Positions 46,965 to 60,400 are shown, counted from the first letter of the stretch. The stretch: DNA of 64,000 nt from Plectrocnemia conspersa (GCA_009617715.1 VTFK01000445.1:124001-188000); one strand, 5' to 3'. The notes: generated by a model not told the origin, from the sequence alone. Program-made: numbers and translations.

Positions 46965-49700
46965 GCACGTTAAATATAATGCATATATAAGTATTAATTA
47001 TGTTTCGATTTATTCATATAAATTAAATATTCATAAAAAAATAAAGAGAAACTATATTAGTATTAAGGTTTTTTTCATAAATTATTTAATTATGTTAGTT
47101 TTAAATTTTATAATCATTACAGATTAAAATAGTTTGTATAATATCTGAATCCTTATTTATAAATAAATTTGATGTCGATATCATAATTGGCAGTAAAATA
47201 ACTTTGTATTTTATAAATAAATGTATTATAAGATGTTTTCCAATAAATGATATTATAAACCTGATACTAAAACATTATTGTGACTTACTTACACTTATGT
47301 AAAAATAATAAATCGTTAATTAACTATTTATTTATATAATTAATCATTTTTTTTAAATTTAATTAAATTATAGGGATAGTATCAAATAGTTGATTGAAAA
47401 AGTTACAATTATTAAAATAAATCCATTAAAATTAAATGATTTTTTTAAAATATAATTTAACTTTCCAAGTTAATAAAAAATATAGATACTAATAAATAAC
47501 AATCATGTTGCAAATATATGATATGCAATAAAAATAATTAACATCTAAAAAGATATAATCATTATCAAAATGCCAAAAATTAATAGAGTTGCAAATAATG
47601 TTATTTATCAGAATAATAAATGATGCAGCTGATTATTGTATATTAAATTAATATGATGCTGTTTTGTGAAATCTTAGATGTGTCTGAATGTAAATATTAT
47701 TTTACAGCTATTTGAAATGTGTATTTTGTCTATTAGAAATCTACGATTTTATGGTGAATTTTTTTGAAAATATTAAAATATTTGAAAATTTATACCTTTT
47801 TCTTTGACAAAATAATCAAAAAACATTTTTATTTGAAATTAAATAAATAATTATAATAGACAATAGTAACTATTAAATATTAAATGCATTTAAAGCTACA
47901 AATCTTTTTTACATATATTTAAAGCCATAAATATTTTTTTAATATGTATTTATTTATTCATAAATATTTTTAAAAATATATAAATATTTATATTAAAATA
48001 AATAAATATTTTTTTAATTCTATAAAAATAACTATAGTATATTTTTTATTTCAGTTACATTATCTTTATTTAAGCGATGTATAGAGTCTTACGTATTGCG
48101 TAAATTATTTATTTCTAGCCTTAGTTAAAATCATTGTTATTGTGATTCAATAAAATATTTAATATCCTTGCAAAATTCATGTACTTCAATAAACTTAATA
48201 GTATTAATTAAATAGAAACCTAATGGATAAACACGAAGCCGCGTGTTGTGCTCTAGCTTAAAATTTGTGTTAATATTTATATAAATTAATTTATTAAATG
48301 TTATCCACAATTTTTTTAACAAATTTAATAATAATAATATTATTTGCGACTTTATTATTTTTGACTTCTACAATAGATATTGATTCTATCTTTTTTTGAT
48401 ATAATTTTTTTTATTGCACATCATTTTTTTATTGCATATTTAAAAAAAACATTTTATTGAAATCGAATTTATTTTTTATTAAAATTATAATTAAAAAAAT
48501 ATTTTCTATTTTTTTATTAAAATGACACTTTTAATTTCTTAGTTTCGAGTTTACTTCTGTAGGTTAGTTTTGCGTTAATTTTTACTATTGTGACACTTAA
48601 GATGCATTGTCAAAAAAATGAATAATAAATACAATATCTAAAATATATTTATACAATTGAAATCAAAATATAATTATATCTTAAGCGTGGTCTACGTTGT
48701 AATACCATATTGTCGTAATAATTCCATATATATAAAAGGGTTAAAATATTTAATATTAGAATTGTAAGTCAGATAAGAAAGCATATTTTATTAATATTAT
48801 TAATTATATTTTTAAGAAACATTTAATGAGTTATTTTCGAAAATATGTTTTTTCAAGGATATTAATGTTATTTATAATAATAATATTCTTAAAAAGCACA
48901 ATAATTTATAAAAAGTATTATAATATGCTTCTTTAAAAAAATTATTTATATGTAAGTGATATTGTAATCAAGACGGGATTTTTAATCTATTTACTGAAAC
49001 TAATACTATATGTAATTATCTATTCACCTTTATTAAAATAAAATATGAACTCTATGACTTAGTAAAAACGGCTTTCAAATAATATCAAAAAAGTTAACCC
49101 AACTTAACTTCAATGATGAAAATATTCTCTATGAGCTAAAATAGCTCATTCTTAAAGAATTTAAACTTAAAATTTCAAAAGCTCGATTTTAATTATTCAT
49201 TACGATATTAATTCGTGAGTAAATTTGTTAAGATCAATCAAAATTATAAATATTTATTACTGACTAATTCTGATCTTGCAGACACTAAATAAATTAAAAA
49301 GTACCTATATGATTCGAAACCAAGTTTTTAAGATCAATAGTATTCATTTACCATTTAAATAATATGAATTTATAAAATATTTAATAATAATAGTAAAGCT
49401 ATTGACTTAATTTAAATGGCAATATAATAATACAGATATATAATAAAAACACATACATATATCTAAATCTATAAACAAAAAATGCTTCCTCTAATAATAA
49501 AATAAAAATATATTATTAATCAGTAAGCAATATTGAATTACTATTTTTACATAAAATATATGTGTTAAAAAGGTGCAAAAGTCTAATTTAAATTGTTAAT
49601 GATAAATAAATTTATGTACATAAATATACTAAGGTTATAATAGGTATAGTGTTTAAGTATGTTTCCATGTTATGTATCGAATGGTATAATCAATATTTTT
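46965..49700. other. Long AT-rich stretch, no gene seen
   Basis: Extremely A+T-rich for about 2.7 kb. Apart from the small repeat piece at 49262-49300, nothing can be supported. Confidence 0.65.
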
Positions 49701-49709
49701 AAACCTGAT

Positions 49710-50320
49710 TAATCCAGTCAATTAAGTGACGTTTCACCAAACGTTTTAACCCGTCGACTGTCGCACAACTAACTGCACAAACCATTCCGAACATATAATA
49801 AAACAACAACAAAACAACATCCCCTCTAAAATATGATTTAAAACATGCATGCGCATTAATGTAATATAAAAAAAAAACAATAATATCTTTAAAGGTACGA
49901 TTCGTCCGACGATTCCCACAAGCATCTTTTAATTTTTTCAGTAGTCTTTGAAAGGCGGCGAAACAAAGAATTTCGAGGCACCCTGAGTATGCACATTATG
50001 CAATATACATATGTGCGTTAGGGTGATTTTTAAAACAATGTATAAAATATGCACACGGGCCGGTGCAAACAGGTTATCTTTAGACGAATCCTCACATGTA
50101 TAGGGGGAACTTACGGTTCTCATACTTGAGCTTTCGACAAAGCGTCGGAGCTTTTTGTTTCACTGTACGCCTTTCGCGACACATTTGCATAAAGTCCTTT
50201 TGTGCATTTGCATCCTATGTGACAATTTTGTTTTGGGGCGACCACGGCTGCGTAAACACAAGAAACTTTTTGTTTGGAAGGTTATTTTTTTGTGAAGTTA
50301 CATAAATATTACATAAATCA
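49710..50320. other. Non-coding islands (candidate regulatory)
   Basis: Blocks at about 49720-49800 and 49890-50290 of balanced composition, with AACCCGTCGACTGTCGCAC and GCACACGGGCCGGTGC. A 69-codon plus frame (50096-50305) and a 61-codon minus frame (50123 down to 49938) show no motif. Confidence 0.3.
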
Positions 50321-50589
50321 ACACTATGAATGTCGTTCTATCGTACACTAAACACAGAAAGATATTGTATTCGATAAAACAGTGTGTATTTGACATAATT
50401 TGGCGACATGCACATTTAAAAACTATTATTTTATATATAATCCTTAAATGGTTATAGAATTCGATGTAAAATATCAATACTATTATATAAAAATCAAACA
50501 TAAAAATACAAATAAAATCGATGTGGTATTGATATTGATATTCTGATATAGTAGATTCATTATTTTAAGAACTCTGTGCTTCAAATACA

Positions 50590-51010
50590 CATATCCACGT
50601 GTACGTAATTAATAAGAATGTGTGTGCTAATTTGCATACGATTCTCAACAGGGAAGCTTAGGTGTCACACCGTGATCTAGACGAAAACAGGTTTTATGAA
50701 AGGCACATCGTTGAAAGGGTTAACGCGGAATTATTTAATAATACCGCATGCACTTTTGTGCTTGGAAACAAATAAAAAATATATATAAAACTAAAGGCAC
50801 ATCCCCGACTAATTCATTCAAAACGACGCGGAGATTTATTGCCCGAGGGGGAATGTCGCACAATTAAATTTTTCCTACGGTCCATGAGAAGAACCGACGA
50901 ACTAATTTTATTATCTTACCTACGAGCGCATGCAAATGTATTTTTGCGAGACATCATGGTGCTATTTTTTTGGCGATGAAGCTTAATTGTTTGCACCTTT
51001 ATCAATGGAT
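50590..51010. promoter_or_regulatory. Island with T-box-like palindrome
   Basis: AGGTGTCACACCG (50660-50672) contains GGTGTGA on the minus strand and AGGTGT on the plus strand, so T-box half-sites overlap in opposite directions. The island is about 400 bp, CpG-bearing and without a frame. Confidence 0.3.
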
Positions 51011-51019
51011 ATTGTGAAA

Positions 51020-52375
51020 ATATTTTTAATAATAATATACAGTTAATGATATAAATATGAAAAATTTCTCTGTAAAAATGTAATTTATTGACTAAATATT
51101 ATATTTTTCTAACAAGCGTTTCTTTTTAATTAAAATATTTCTGTAGCATTTATAACTCTAACCAGTTCTTAAACTACATAGCGGAAAATCTTAATAAGAG
51201 CCTGAGGGTCATGGTTTTTTAAATGCAAATAATTATTCACAACTATGGTATATCTTATTAATAAATTAAATGTATTTTATCCAATTATCGCTTGTATTCG
51301 TAATATTTATCACCAATACATAAATATGTTAAAGGATAATTAAATACTTCTAGTGTATAAATTTGATCAGTTAGTTGTTCAAAAGCTAAATATAATGTCT
51401 TAAGGCCGACCATATTTTTATTTATTTTTTTTGTATACAAAAAAATTTTTATAGAAAGAAGTCATTGAGAATAGCACACGAAGATCAGTTAGAACTCAAG
51501 ACTATATTAACTGTTTTGATTAAGCAATTTCATTGATTATTTTATTTAGGTAATAAACGTGCTATCAAAATATTTAATAAATTGTCATAATTTAAAAAAG
51601 AGTGATTTAATACATTTAAGGATCCTTATTGTTTCAATACAAGTAAAAATATACTACCGAAAATAATGATTTTGGATTATAATTTATATTCTTCTCAATC
51701 CCTTGCAAGAAAATTTCATAATAATTATGGCTTGTGTCTAGCTACTAACATTGTGTTTAACTGATTCCCAAAAATAATAAATGGTATCGCATTTTTCATC
51801 TCACAAATTTATTTTTGATATTTATTATTTTTTCAAGTACAGTTTTATGTATTTACAATTTAATTTGATAAACATTTGTATGATCCATTAATAATTAAAA
51901 CATTAGCACAAAATTGATTTTTTTTTAAATAAAAATACATTAAAATAAAACAAGAATTCATCAGAAAATTATCTTAAAACTGCGTTTTCCAAAAAATATT
52001 TGAAATCATAGCAATTTATTTTTTGAGATAAAAAATTAAAATATAGTAGTAAAAAATCGCAAATATTAAAATACCATTTGCGGCTAAATAAACGTAAATA
52101 ATTTATCTTTTTAAAACAGGAGTTTATGTTAAAAATATCCTAAAATTTTGGCTTTTTATTTAAAATAAATAGATAAATATCAAAATAATTTAAAATAATT
52201 AATATCGTTTTTTTCATTTAAAGTTTAATTAAAAATATAGGCAATAAATTTAAGATTTATCAACTTCTGAGAGTGGTGTTTCTTATTTTAAAAAAAAATA
52301 AAATTGGACATAAAAAAAAGTAAAGTATATATTTATATTATTACAGTATATATTTATTTTATATGTGATTGGATA
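51020..52375. other. AT-rich DNA, no gene seen
   Basis: A+T-rich with poly-A/T runs and no supported feature. Confidence 0.6.
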
Positions 52376-52379
52376 ATAT

Positions 52380-52765
52380 TATTATCTTTATTGTGATTTC
52401 AAACACTATCTTTTTTAAAAAAACAATAGCTAAAAGCAACTCATAGATATCTATAATAAAAAATCAAATTTGTTTAACTTAACTGCAAATCATATGTTAT
52501 AAGTTAATAATATTTTTAATGGTTAATAAATACTGCAACTTTTTGATTAATTTTTAAACTAGTAATTTTAAAACATATATTTTCAAAATATTTAATTTTA
52601 AGTTAAAATTAGATTTCAACAATATGTTTCGTACGAATAATCTGGATAGTTTTAGTATAATTTAATAATGAGTACAACATTAAGAACTTATGTGAAATCA
52701 CTAATTTTATATTATTAACTTATGTGAAATTATTAATAATCATACGACATTTATAATTTTTTGCT
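52380..52765 (+). repeat. Diverged direct repeat, copy 1
   Basis: Matches 55247-55620 in the same orientation over the whole length. Shared strips include GATTTCAAACACT, CATAGATATCTA, GGTTAATAAATACTGC, AAGTTAAAATTAGATTTCAA, AATAATCTGGATAGT and AACTTATGTGA. The offset is about 2.87 kb. No coding frame or terminal repeat, so either an old segmental duplication or two copies of an unknown element. Confidence 0.8.
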
Positions 52766-52828
52766 GAGATAATAATTACAATTTTATTTATTCAGCACAA
52801 TAAAATAAAATAAATAAATTATCAATAA

Positions 52829-52871
52829 ACGATAAATGTTGTATTTTACAATAAAATACAACATTTATCGT
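52829..52871. repeat. Perfect 20-bp hairpin with 3-nt loop
   Basis: ACGATAAATGTTGTATTTTA (52829-52848), loop CAA, then the exact reverse complement (52852-52871). It lies just past direct-repeat copy 1. It may be a palindromic insertion scar or a structured RNA element. Confidence 0.85.
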
Positions 52872-53739
52872 ATGATTTATAGCAATTAAATAAAGAAATC
52901 GACTTCTGTTTCATTTCACCGGCAAACTAATCCTTACCAAAGAATTAATATAATTTTTAAGTCATTGATATTAAATTTTTTATGTTTTATTCGATCGGCA
53001 GCGAAAGTCGAAACAAAACTTTTTTTTTAAAAGTTATTCCTATAGTCGGTTATAAAACGTATATTTTCCATCAATGTTATTAAAGTTTTAATCAGAAATC
53101 TCTGTCCCTTTTCGCACTACCTGCTTTCAATGCAGCTGTGAATTAAACGAATTTAAATCAATACTTCAAAATTGCAGTGGTTCAAACAATTTAAGAAATA
53201 CATATATTTTTTTGCATTCATTAAAAATCTCGAAAATTTATTTTCTACAAGAAACACAAATTTATTCGTGAGTAGTTATTTAAGATAAAAGTCATTTCGA
53301 GACTCTTTAATTTTCATTTATCACTACAAAATAATGCACAGATTTAGCGGATTTAATCTCTATTCTTCAAACATGAAGCTGTGTGACTAATTACTATTTC
53401 TCACATCAAATAATCAAATTTTTAGAACATAATTTATTTGAGTTTTAAATTTTTTTTTTAAATAAATCCCTCTACTAATATTTTTGTGACCATGAATTTT
53501 TTAAGCTTTTTAAGCAGCATATTAACGACCGTATGTGTAAATTGGCAAACTCTATTATTGTCAACTTTACAGAAAGTATCATAGTAATGGTGATATCCTT
53601 TATATTTTATATCTTCTACTCTTTTTATATAGACAATTTCTTATTTGCTTATATATATTTTTTAACAAGACAATCAAGTCGAACCTATGACTACTTTATA
53701 TTGTATAGATGTAAGATTTGTATAGTATTTATATCAGAA

Positions 53740-54240
53740 TGGTAGGAACAACGTTGCATAATTATGCAATTTTACACAACAGCGGAGTTAGTCAATTACA
53801 CTTAATCACATTGAAATGTATATTTCTTGTACTCGAACAATTTAGCTTGTATCATACATTAGTCGTGTACGCGTTGCACATAAATATATACAAATGCATC
53901 GTTTCAGCTTGCATTCGGTGTAAAATTAAAAAAAGTGGGTCATACGAAAAACATCTTGCGTGTGGCTCGAGGCGCAGTGATGCCTTAAAATTACGTAACG
54001 CAAAAATCGTATTTGCGAGTGCATGACTTTTTGAAAATTCCGCCGCCCCGGGCACCGACTCAAAAGTTTTAATTTCGCATGCATCCGATGCAGAAATTGG
54101 TCCCAAAGTGTAATTTGCAACAAAAAATGTATACATAACTGCAATCGTAATAGCGTTTCCCAAACTATCGTACAATAACCACCACTGTTCTCCAGATAAA
54201 AAAATAATCAATTATGTCATACTACAGCAAATTACCTCTC
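53740..54240. other. Non-coding island (candidate regulatory)
   Basis: Balanced composition from about 53930 to 54230. Frames of 102 codons (plus) and 119 and 72 codons (minus) overlap each other, show no motif and cannot all be real. CGCATGCATCCGATGC is a palindrome-like word within it. Confidence 0.3.
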
Positions 54241-54491
54241 GCCTTTGTAGTACTTTCATAACCAGATTTAATATATAAGATATTGTGATGGTCATGTCAG
54301 AATAGATCGAACTTCGTAATAAAAAAATGTATAAAAAGCACTTGAAAAAAAACATTAATTACACTCTGATTAAAACTTTATGGAAAAAATGTGTTAAAAT
54401 TCTTGCAATAAATGTAATTTGCCATTTGTTGGTGTAGGTCTATTTAAATTACTTTCCTAAGAATTTGTGAACAAATACTCACTTTTTTATT

Positions 54492-54720
54492 ATTGTCACT
54501 TGACAGGTGTAAGCCCAATGCGTTACAGTAGGGTTAAATCTATACCAACTGGAATATAATTAATACTTATAAGTACATATTAACGTATGTATCAGTGACA
54601 TCTATACAAATAATTGTAAATTATTATATGTATTTTTATTTTTTAAAGAGTCTGCTGCCGTGGCTTGAACTCGCGACCTCTGGGCCACCAGTCTATATCT
54701 TACAAACTACGCTATTCCGA
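54492..54720 (-). mobile_element. tRNA-derived SINE copy, internally shortened
   Basis: The minus-strand head contains GGAATAGCGTAG (box A) and GAGTTCAAGCCACGG (box B, diverged). The anticodon-like loop is CTGGTGG. The tail is GTAACGCATTGGGCTTACACC. It keeps only one arm of the internal TGACATCTA inverted repeat and is about 230 bp against about 300 bp. Confidence 0.8.
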
Positions 54721-54724
54721 TTAT

Positions 54725-55240
54725 ATGTTCTCATGTATTTTAAAGATTTTTTTCAAATGGTTTTACTTGCCGCTGAACGCATTTCATAATAACATGAGTT
54801 CTGTAATTAACTACAGCTTTATTTAAAATAATAAAAAAATATGTATCAATAATATTATTTATCTAATTTTTTTATTTGCTTTAATTTTGATCATTACCAT
54901 AATAATTTTGCATATATTTAAGTATCTAACTAGCTTACTTTAATTAACACGTTATTGCCTGTTTTATTTGAGTTACAAAAATGCATCTTATGACCGGGAC
55001 CGCGTGTAAAGTGGTTAATTATTATTTTAACTTAAAAGTTTTTAAATTACAATAATCACAAATATCTGCGTAGATTAGTCCGAAGTTGGTGAAATTATAC
55101 ATATTTTATTAATGATTTTAAAGTGTAAATTTATGAATTTATTATACAAATTATTATATTTAAAATATTTATATAATATAATATATAACAATATCTGTAA
55201 TAAATATAACAATATCTGTGTATTTCTAAATATTATGTCA
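54725..55240. other. AT-rich DNA, no gene seen
   Basis: A+T-rich. A short tandem of AATATAACAATATCTGT lies at about 55180-55222. Confidence 0.6.
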
Positions 55241-55246
55241 TTGTTA

Positions 55247-55620
55247 TATTATCTTTATGGAGATTTCAAACACTGTGTATTAAAAAAACAACCCATAGAT
55301 ATCTAACGATTAGATTGAAATTTGTTCAACTTAATTATAAATCATGTGTTATAATTAAATAATATTTTTCCTGGTTAATAAATACTGCTACTTTTTGGTT
55401 TATTTTTAAACCAGTACAATACTAGTTATAATATAATTTAAAACATCTAATTTTAAGTTAAAATTAGATTTCAACCATATTTGATTCTTTAAATTTTATT
55501 GTGTGTTTCATACAAATAATCTGGATAGTATCGAATACAAAATTAAGAGCTTATGAAAAATCGCCGATTTTGTTTTAATAACTTATGTGACATACGAAAT
55601 TTATAGATGTTATATTGACA
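55247..55620 (+). repeat. Diverged direct repeat, copy 2
   Basis: Counterpart of 52380-52765, same strand and order, with extra short insertions (for example ATTCTTTAAATTTTATTGTG). Confidence 0.8.
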
Positions 55621-55624
55621 CTTC

Positions 55625-57115
55625 GATTTATCCATACAACCTTTAAACACAATAAGCAATATGTAAGAATATATTGAAGATTTGGGAAGTATACAAAAAT
55701 AGGAGCAATAGAAAAAAAATAAAAAGTTCTATACGAGGCCAAAAATTTTATTTAGATTTTTTAAATTTATGTACGCCTTTTTTACAGTCGAATAATAATA
55801 ATGCAAATAAGTTAAGAATGGTTTGTAATAGAAGTGCAATAATTTGTTAAAAATATATAATATAAGCATACATGTAACTAAACATATTCTTTTTTAAATT
55901 CTATTTTTTTTAATAAAAAAGTGTAATATTTATTTGCTTTTTAAGTATAGCAGTAAAAAACGCAGGCATTTAAACTCGTTTAATGTATGCGGCGTTAATA
56001 AAAAAAATAATAACAACTGTTAAAAGTTAAACAATTGCGATTTATTTTATCTCGAAACAACGGAAACAATTTGCATATATTCCCATACTTGTATATTTTA
56101 TTTTCAGTAACATAAAAAACATGGACACGGCTTACAATAAATACTATAGTTAACCGTAAGTTCTAATTTTAATGCATCGTGCGATTTCATGCAAAAAATA
56201 ACAAAGGTCATTAAAATTAATGCGGCATTGTTTTTATTTTCTTTGAAATATAATTTAATTATAGTTGCTGCAGAATAAGATTAATCATATTAATTTATTC
56301 AATATTTCTAATGTGCAACAAATTATTCACGTAATTAAATACATTTATAAATATATTACTTTGTTGTACTGAAAATTCTTATAGAATAATATAAGCAAAA
56401 TTCATTTGAATACTATAGTTTTTGCCAAAAATCAGTGACATTTATTTTATTAATTAAAAATAAATGGTTTCTCTGTTATTAATTAATATTTTATTTCCAA
56501 TTGCTATCTTACCTAACACTGTTGCATTATAGTACATAATTTACATTGAATTGATTCAAAGCTGCTTTGTTATAACATGATAAAAAGAATTTTTATCTCA
56601 ATATATTTTTACATAAAGATAACTTTTAATATCGTTGTGATTTTGAGAATATATTTTTAAGAAACGTATAGTTTTTTTTATATTATTATAAGCATATTCC
56701 GCTACTACTTGGTGATAACTTAATTTTGATAGTCTATCCTTAACTTATCTAGTAAATACACATATAATTAAAACAATTTTCAATAACAGGAATGCTTTCA
56801 ATACCTAGTAATATTAATGTCATCGTTAAATATATTATATACAGCATACATTACGACCCCTATATTTTGCTATTAACTTAATTGCTTTTCTTAATTGCAC
56901 TACTTTCAATAATTGCCTGATCGTAGGAAATCCTGTTCACCATATCCTTTTAATATATTATTAAACAGTACGTTAGCTTTTTTTCTATTTTTTACAGTTG
57001 TATATATATATAATTATAATTTATCACATATATAGTACATATAAATATATAGATATAATGTGATGGTACATGAAGATATGGAGCAGAAATAATTCTAAAT
57101 ATGCAAAGTCCAGAA
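55625..57115. other. AT-rich DNA, no gene seen
   Basis: A+T-rich, nothing supported. Confidence 0.6.
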
Positions 57116-57119
57116 AAAA

Positions 57120-57470
57120 CTAAACAATACGACTCTGTATGTGAGAAAAAAAACAGTGACACCAATTGAAACGAAATATATTATTATCTGGCGTTGCATT
57201 ACTGCCAAATCTCTATTGAAACAGTTTCCCTCGGGATATGTACACTCGAAATTTATAGGCAAAGACAATGGACCCAGTCGCGTCAAGAAAAAAATCAATT
57301 TGAATATTAACAAAAATGAAATTTGCGCTTTATTATTTTTAGGTAGCGAAAGAGAAACAAAAAGTGTTTTGGACCCTTGCGCGTTAACCCTTTGTGTGAT
57401 CTCGTACGATGCCAGTGCAGGTAGTTATGTAAAAGGGGTGGGAAACATTTTTTTAAAAAAAAATTCATAC
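57120..57470. other. Non-coding island (candidate regulatory)
   Basis: About 330 bp of balanced composition. A 110-codon plus frame (57141-57473) and a 72-codon minus frame cross it. The plus frame has no motif and ends in a poly-A region. It remains possible that it is a small gene, but nothing supports that. Confidence 0.3.
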
Positions 57471-57668
57471 TGAACACCTATCTATATTTTATTATTATAA
57501 TATAGTTAAAAATAAGATTTTCATTCATATAATTTTAAAATATATCGCACATAAGTTTTTTCTATATTTTGGTATTTAAATTATGTATATACTATAAATA
57601 TAGTTGATTACTGCGATTTTTTTATTTATAATAAATAATCGTTTCATAAAAATTAAAAAAAAAATATA

Positions 57669-57777
<109 letters not shown>

Positions 57778-58029
57778 AAATATGATACATAGTCTTTGAC
57801 ATTTCTAATAAAAATATAAAAACGAGATGTGGTACTTTAAAATTTTCGCTATCTTTACTGGTTGATGTGATATAGTTTACAGCAACGTTGTGTTTGCAGC
57901 GTGTTTAAAATGGCCGCATTAATTTGTAATTTAATGCCAAAATTACTAGATTGGTTTGTTCTGTGCGAAAGAAAAATCTTCACTTGAAACTCCTCATTTA
58001 CCATACATTGATGATAATGATATTATGAA

Positions 58030-58780
58030 TAAGTAATATGATTTGTTATGAAGATGAAAGCCAATCATTGTCACTGATGAATCCATGGTAGCTTTAGAAA
58101 CAATGTCAAGAATCTTCTTTTGTAAAACGGTCATATAAATATTTGGATCTTGAATAAATAAATAAATGGAAAGCCATTAATTATCACTGGTTAACCTTTA
58201 TAAAATATTTAAAAAAAAAATTTTCACAGTCGCTTAATCATCAATGAACTTTAAAAACAATTGCAAAAAATATCCAGTATTGTTCTTTATTAAACGGTGA
58301 CTAAAATATTATGTTTTTAATAAAACGCGAAAGACCATTCTCTATTATTGATTAACTCATTCAAGATATTTATAAAAATACTTTTTTAAGTTTTTTCAGG
58401 CGTTTAACAGTCGATTAACTAGAGAAACAATGTCAAGGCTTATCTAGAATTTTCTTATTAAAACTGTTACCAAAAAATAAGCTATTAATTAAATATATAA
58501 GTAGAAGATAATCCATTTTCACTGATAAACCTATGTAAAATAATAAATAAAAACTTGTATGTTGTAAAAAAATAATTAGAAATATTTTTTATGAAACAGG
58601 TACACTTGATTTAAAAAAATGAGTAAATGGCCATCCATTGTCACCGATAAGCTTATTCAAAATATTGATAGAGGCAAAACAATCATTAATTTTCAGTAAC
58701 GATGTCAAGTAATATTCATAACCGCCCTTTATGTAACGATTACCAAAAATATAAGCGTTGGATTTCAAAAAAATGGTCAT
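58030..58780 (-). pseudogene. Degenerate array of an unknown peptide repeat
   Basis: At least five related units, starting at about 58058, 58168, 58328, 58508 and 58626 on the plus strand, read best on the minus strand. The best unit (58780 down to 58589, 63 codons) contains KSNAYIFGNRYIKG, then SINILNKLIGDNGWP and FTHFFKS. The others are broken but keep the order: a Gly-Trp strip (SENGL, SDNDWLS), then F-G-N-[R/S]-F-[I/N]-K, then ILD. Unit length is about 110-180 bp. The 22.7-kb fragment encodes the same D-x-G-W-P motif. I do not recognise the family. Confidence 0.4.
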
Positions 58781-58929
58781 ATGTCAGACTTTTCAGGTAA
58801 TTGTAAAATTTAATTAGTTAGTTCTAAAATAAAAGTCAATAGAAGTATTTTTTAAGCTTTTGGTCCTTAATTTCCAATATAAAATTAAATTATAAAGAAT
58901 GAATTTCTTTACAATATAATAATAAAACT

Positions 58930-59200
58930 ACATCCATCCAATTGTTTTTGACCCCTTCAACTACGCTTACACGTTGGATATATTTTTTATTAATAAAGAT
59001 ACAATTGTCACGGCCTTTACAATATAATTCGATAGCGGATATAGAAAAAAAATTAACTGGCGATAACCCTTTGTCTTTATACCCCTATCGACCGTTAGAA
59101 CTGCCACGGTTAGTTTTCCATTTTGGACCTCCATTTATATTCTTACATTAATTACCCGCTTGCTAGTTTCCCATACATAGAAAAGGGAGCTTGCTATTTT
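58930..59200. other. Non-coding island (candidate regulatory)
   Basis: About 270 bp of balanced composition with ACCCCTATCGACCG and CCATTTTGGACC words. A 69-codon plus frame has no motif. Confidence 0.3.
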
Positions 59201-59339
59201 TAACATAGGTACCATCAAACTTAACCGTTATTTTTCCGTTAACATATTAAATGTATATTATTTATTTTTATTATTATATATTTTATAAACATACAATGTT
59301 GTGTATAAATAACATGGTAGATGATGTTTTTATTCTTTG

Positions 59340-59620
59340 TTCGTTATTTAAACATTCATCCCTGTTGTCTCAAGTTTCTTAAGCGCAAAATTATTCATTA
59401 ACGGGTCGCATGGCAAGCAACAATGGAGCAAAAAAATGCATTTCCTTGCATTTTGCATTATAAACGTTCTTTGCTTGCATAAAGCGCTGTCTGTGCTTTG
59501 GTCGCATACCGAAAAAAGAGTGCAATACAAAAAAATAATGTAATAAAAAACATCAAAAAGCGATGGTCCAAGGACTAACGATGCGACAAGGTGATCGCAA
59601 AGTGTTTTTTTTACTAATAT
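59340..59620. other. Non-coding island (candidate regulatory)
   Basis: Balanced composition, with GCATTTTGCATT and GCATTTCCTTGCATTTTGC as repeated GCATTT words. A 60-codon minus frame has no motif. Confidence 0.3.
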
Positions 59621-59749
59621 AATTTATTTTTATTATTAATATTATTATTTCAAACTAATAGTCGTGCTAGATTCTAACTAGTGCATATGTAGATTTATCG
59701 GAACAGTCTACTTGGATTCTAAATGGATTTTGTATACAGATGGGAATCG

Positions 59750-60400
59750 AATATTAGTACAAAATTATTTTTTTAATATTTTCAATAAAAATATTTTTGT
59801 GCTATTAAAAAATATTTTACAATTTTTTTGTGTATAAAATTGAATGTATTTTTTTTTTCATTAAAAACCAGAACTAGAAAGATTTTTTTCAACGGAAGAA
59901 ATCCATTTAATTGAAAAGAATTAAGGTCTCGCTTTAATTCTTATTCTGAAAAAAAACTGCTTGAATATTTTTTGTGTAATTAAAATTCGATAGAGAACTA
60001 AAACTAGAGAGTTATCTGAACTAAATTATTATTTATAATGGCTCACACTAATTCATATTCTTACACAAAAACGAGAGTGTTTTATCCTCAATAAAATTAA
60101 TATTACGTAATTTTATATTTTAAGGGCTAAATTTAATACATATTCTAAAAGAAAATTACTCAAATATTATTTGTGTCATAGATGAAATTCTTTTTTGCTC
60201 GTTAAAGAACCAAAACAGTAATTATAAGATATAAAAGTAATATTTACTAATTTTATGCTTTTAGGGCTCACTTTAATTCTCATTCTTAAATAAAATTACC
60301 AATATATTTTTGTGTAATAAAGCACTGCTATATTTTTTTTACTTTGAAAAACCAAAATTGAAGTAAAAAGAGTTGTCTTGTTAACAGAAAATTGTACACT
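59750..60400 (+). repeat. Degenerate tandem array (TTTAATTC-CATTCT units)
   Basis: A block reading CTTTAATTCTTATTCTGAAA, then AAATTACT, then AATATTTTTTGTGTAAT occurs at about 59932, 60127 and 60269, with weaker forms at about 59750 and 60038. Spacing is about 90-195 bp. The intervening strip ACC[A]AAA[C/T]T also recurs. Confidence 0.5.

Noticed and set aside
53718..54211. Overlapping frames of 102 (plus), 119 and 72 (minus) codons
   Set aside because: Mutually overlapping, none with a motif; best seen as chance frames in an island.
54595..54789. 64-codon frame over the 54.5-kb SINE
   Set aside because: It lies within the SINE on the opposite strand and reflects its sequence.
57141..57473. 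110-codon plus-strand frame
   Set aside because: No recognisable domain and it ends in poly-A low complexity. Kept only as an island.
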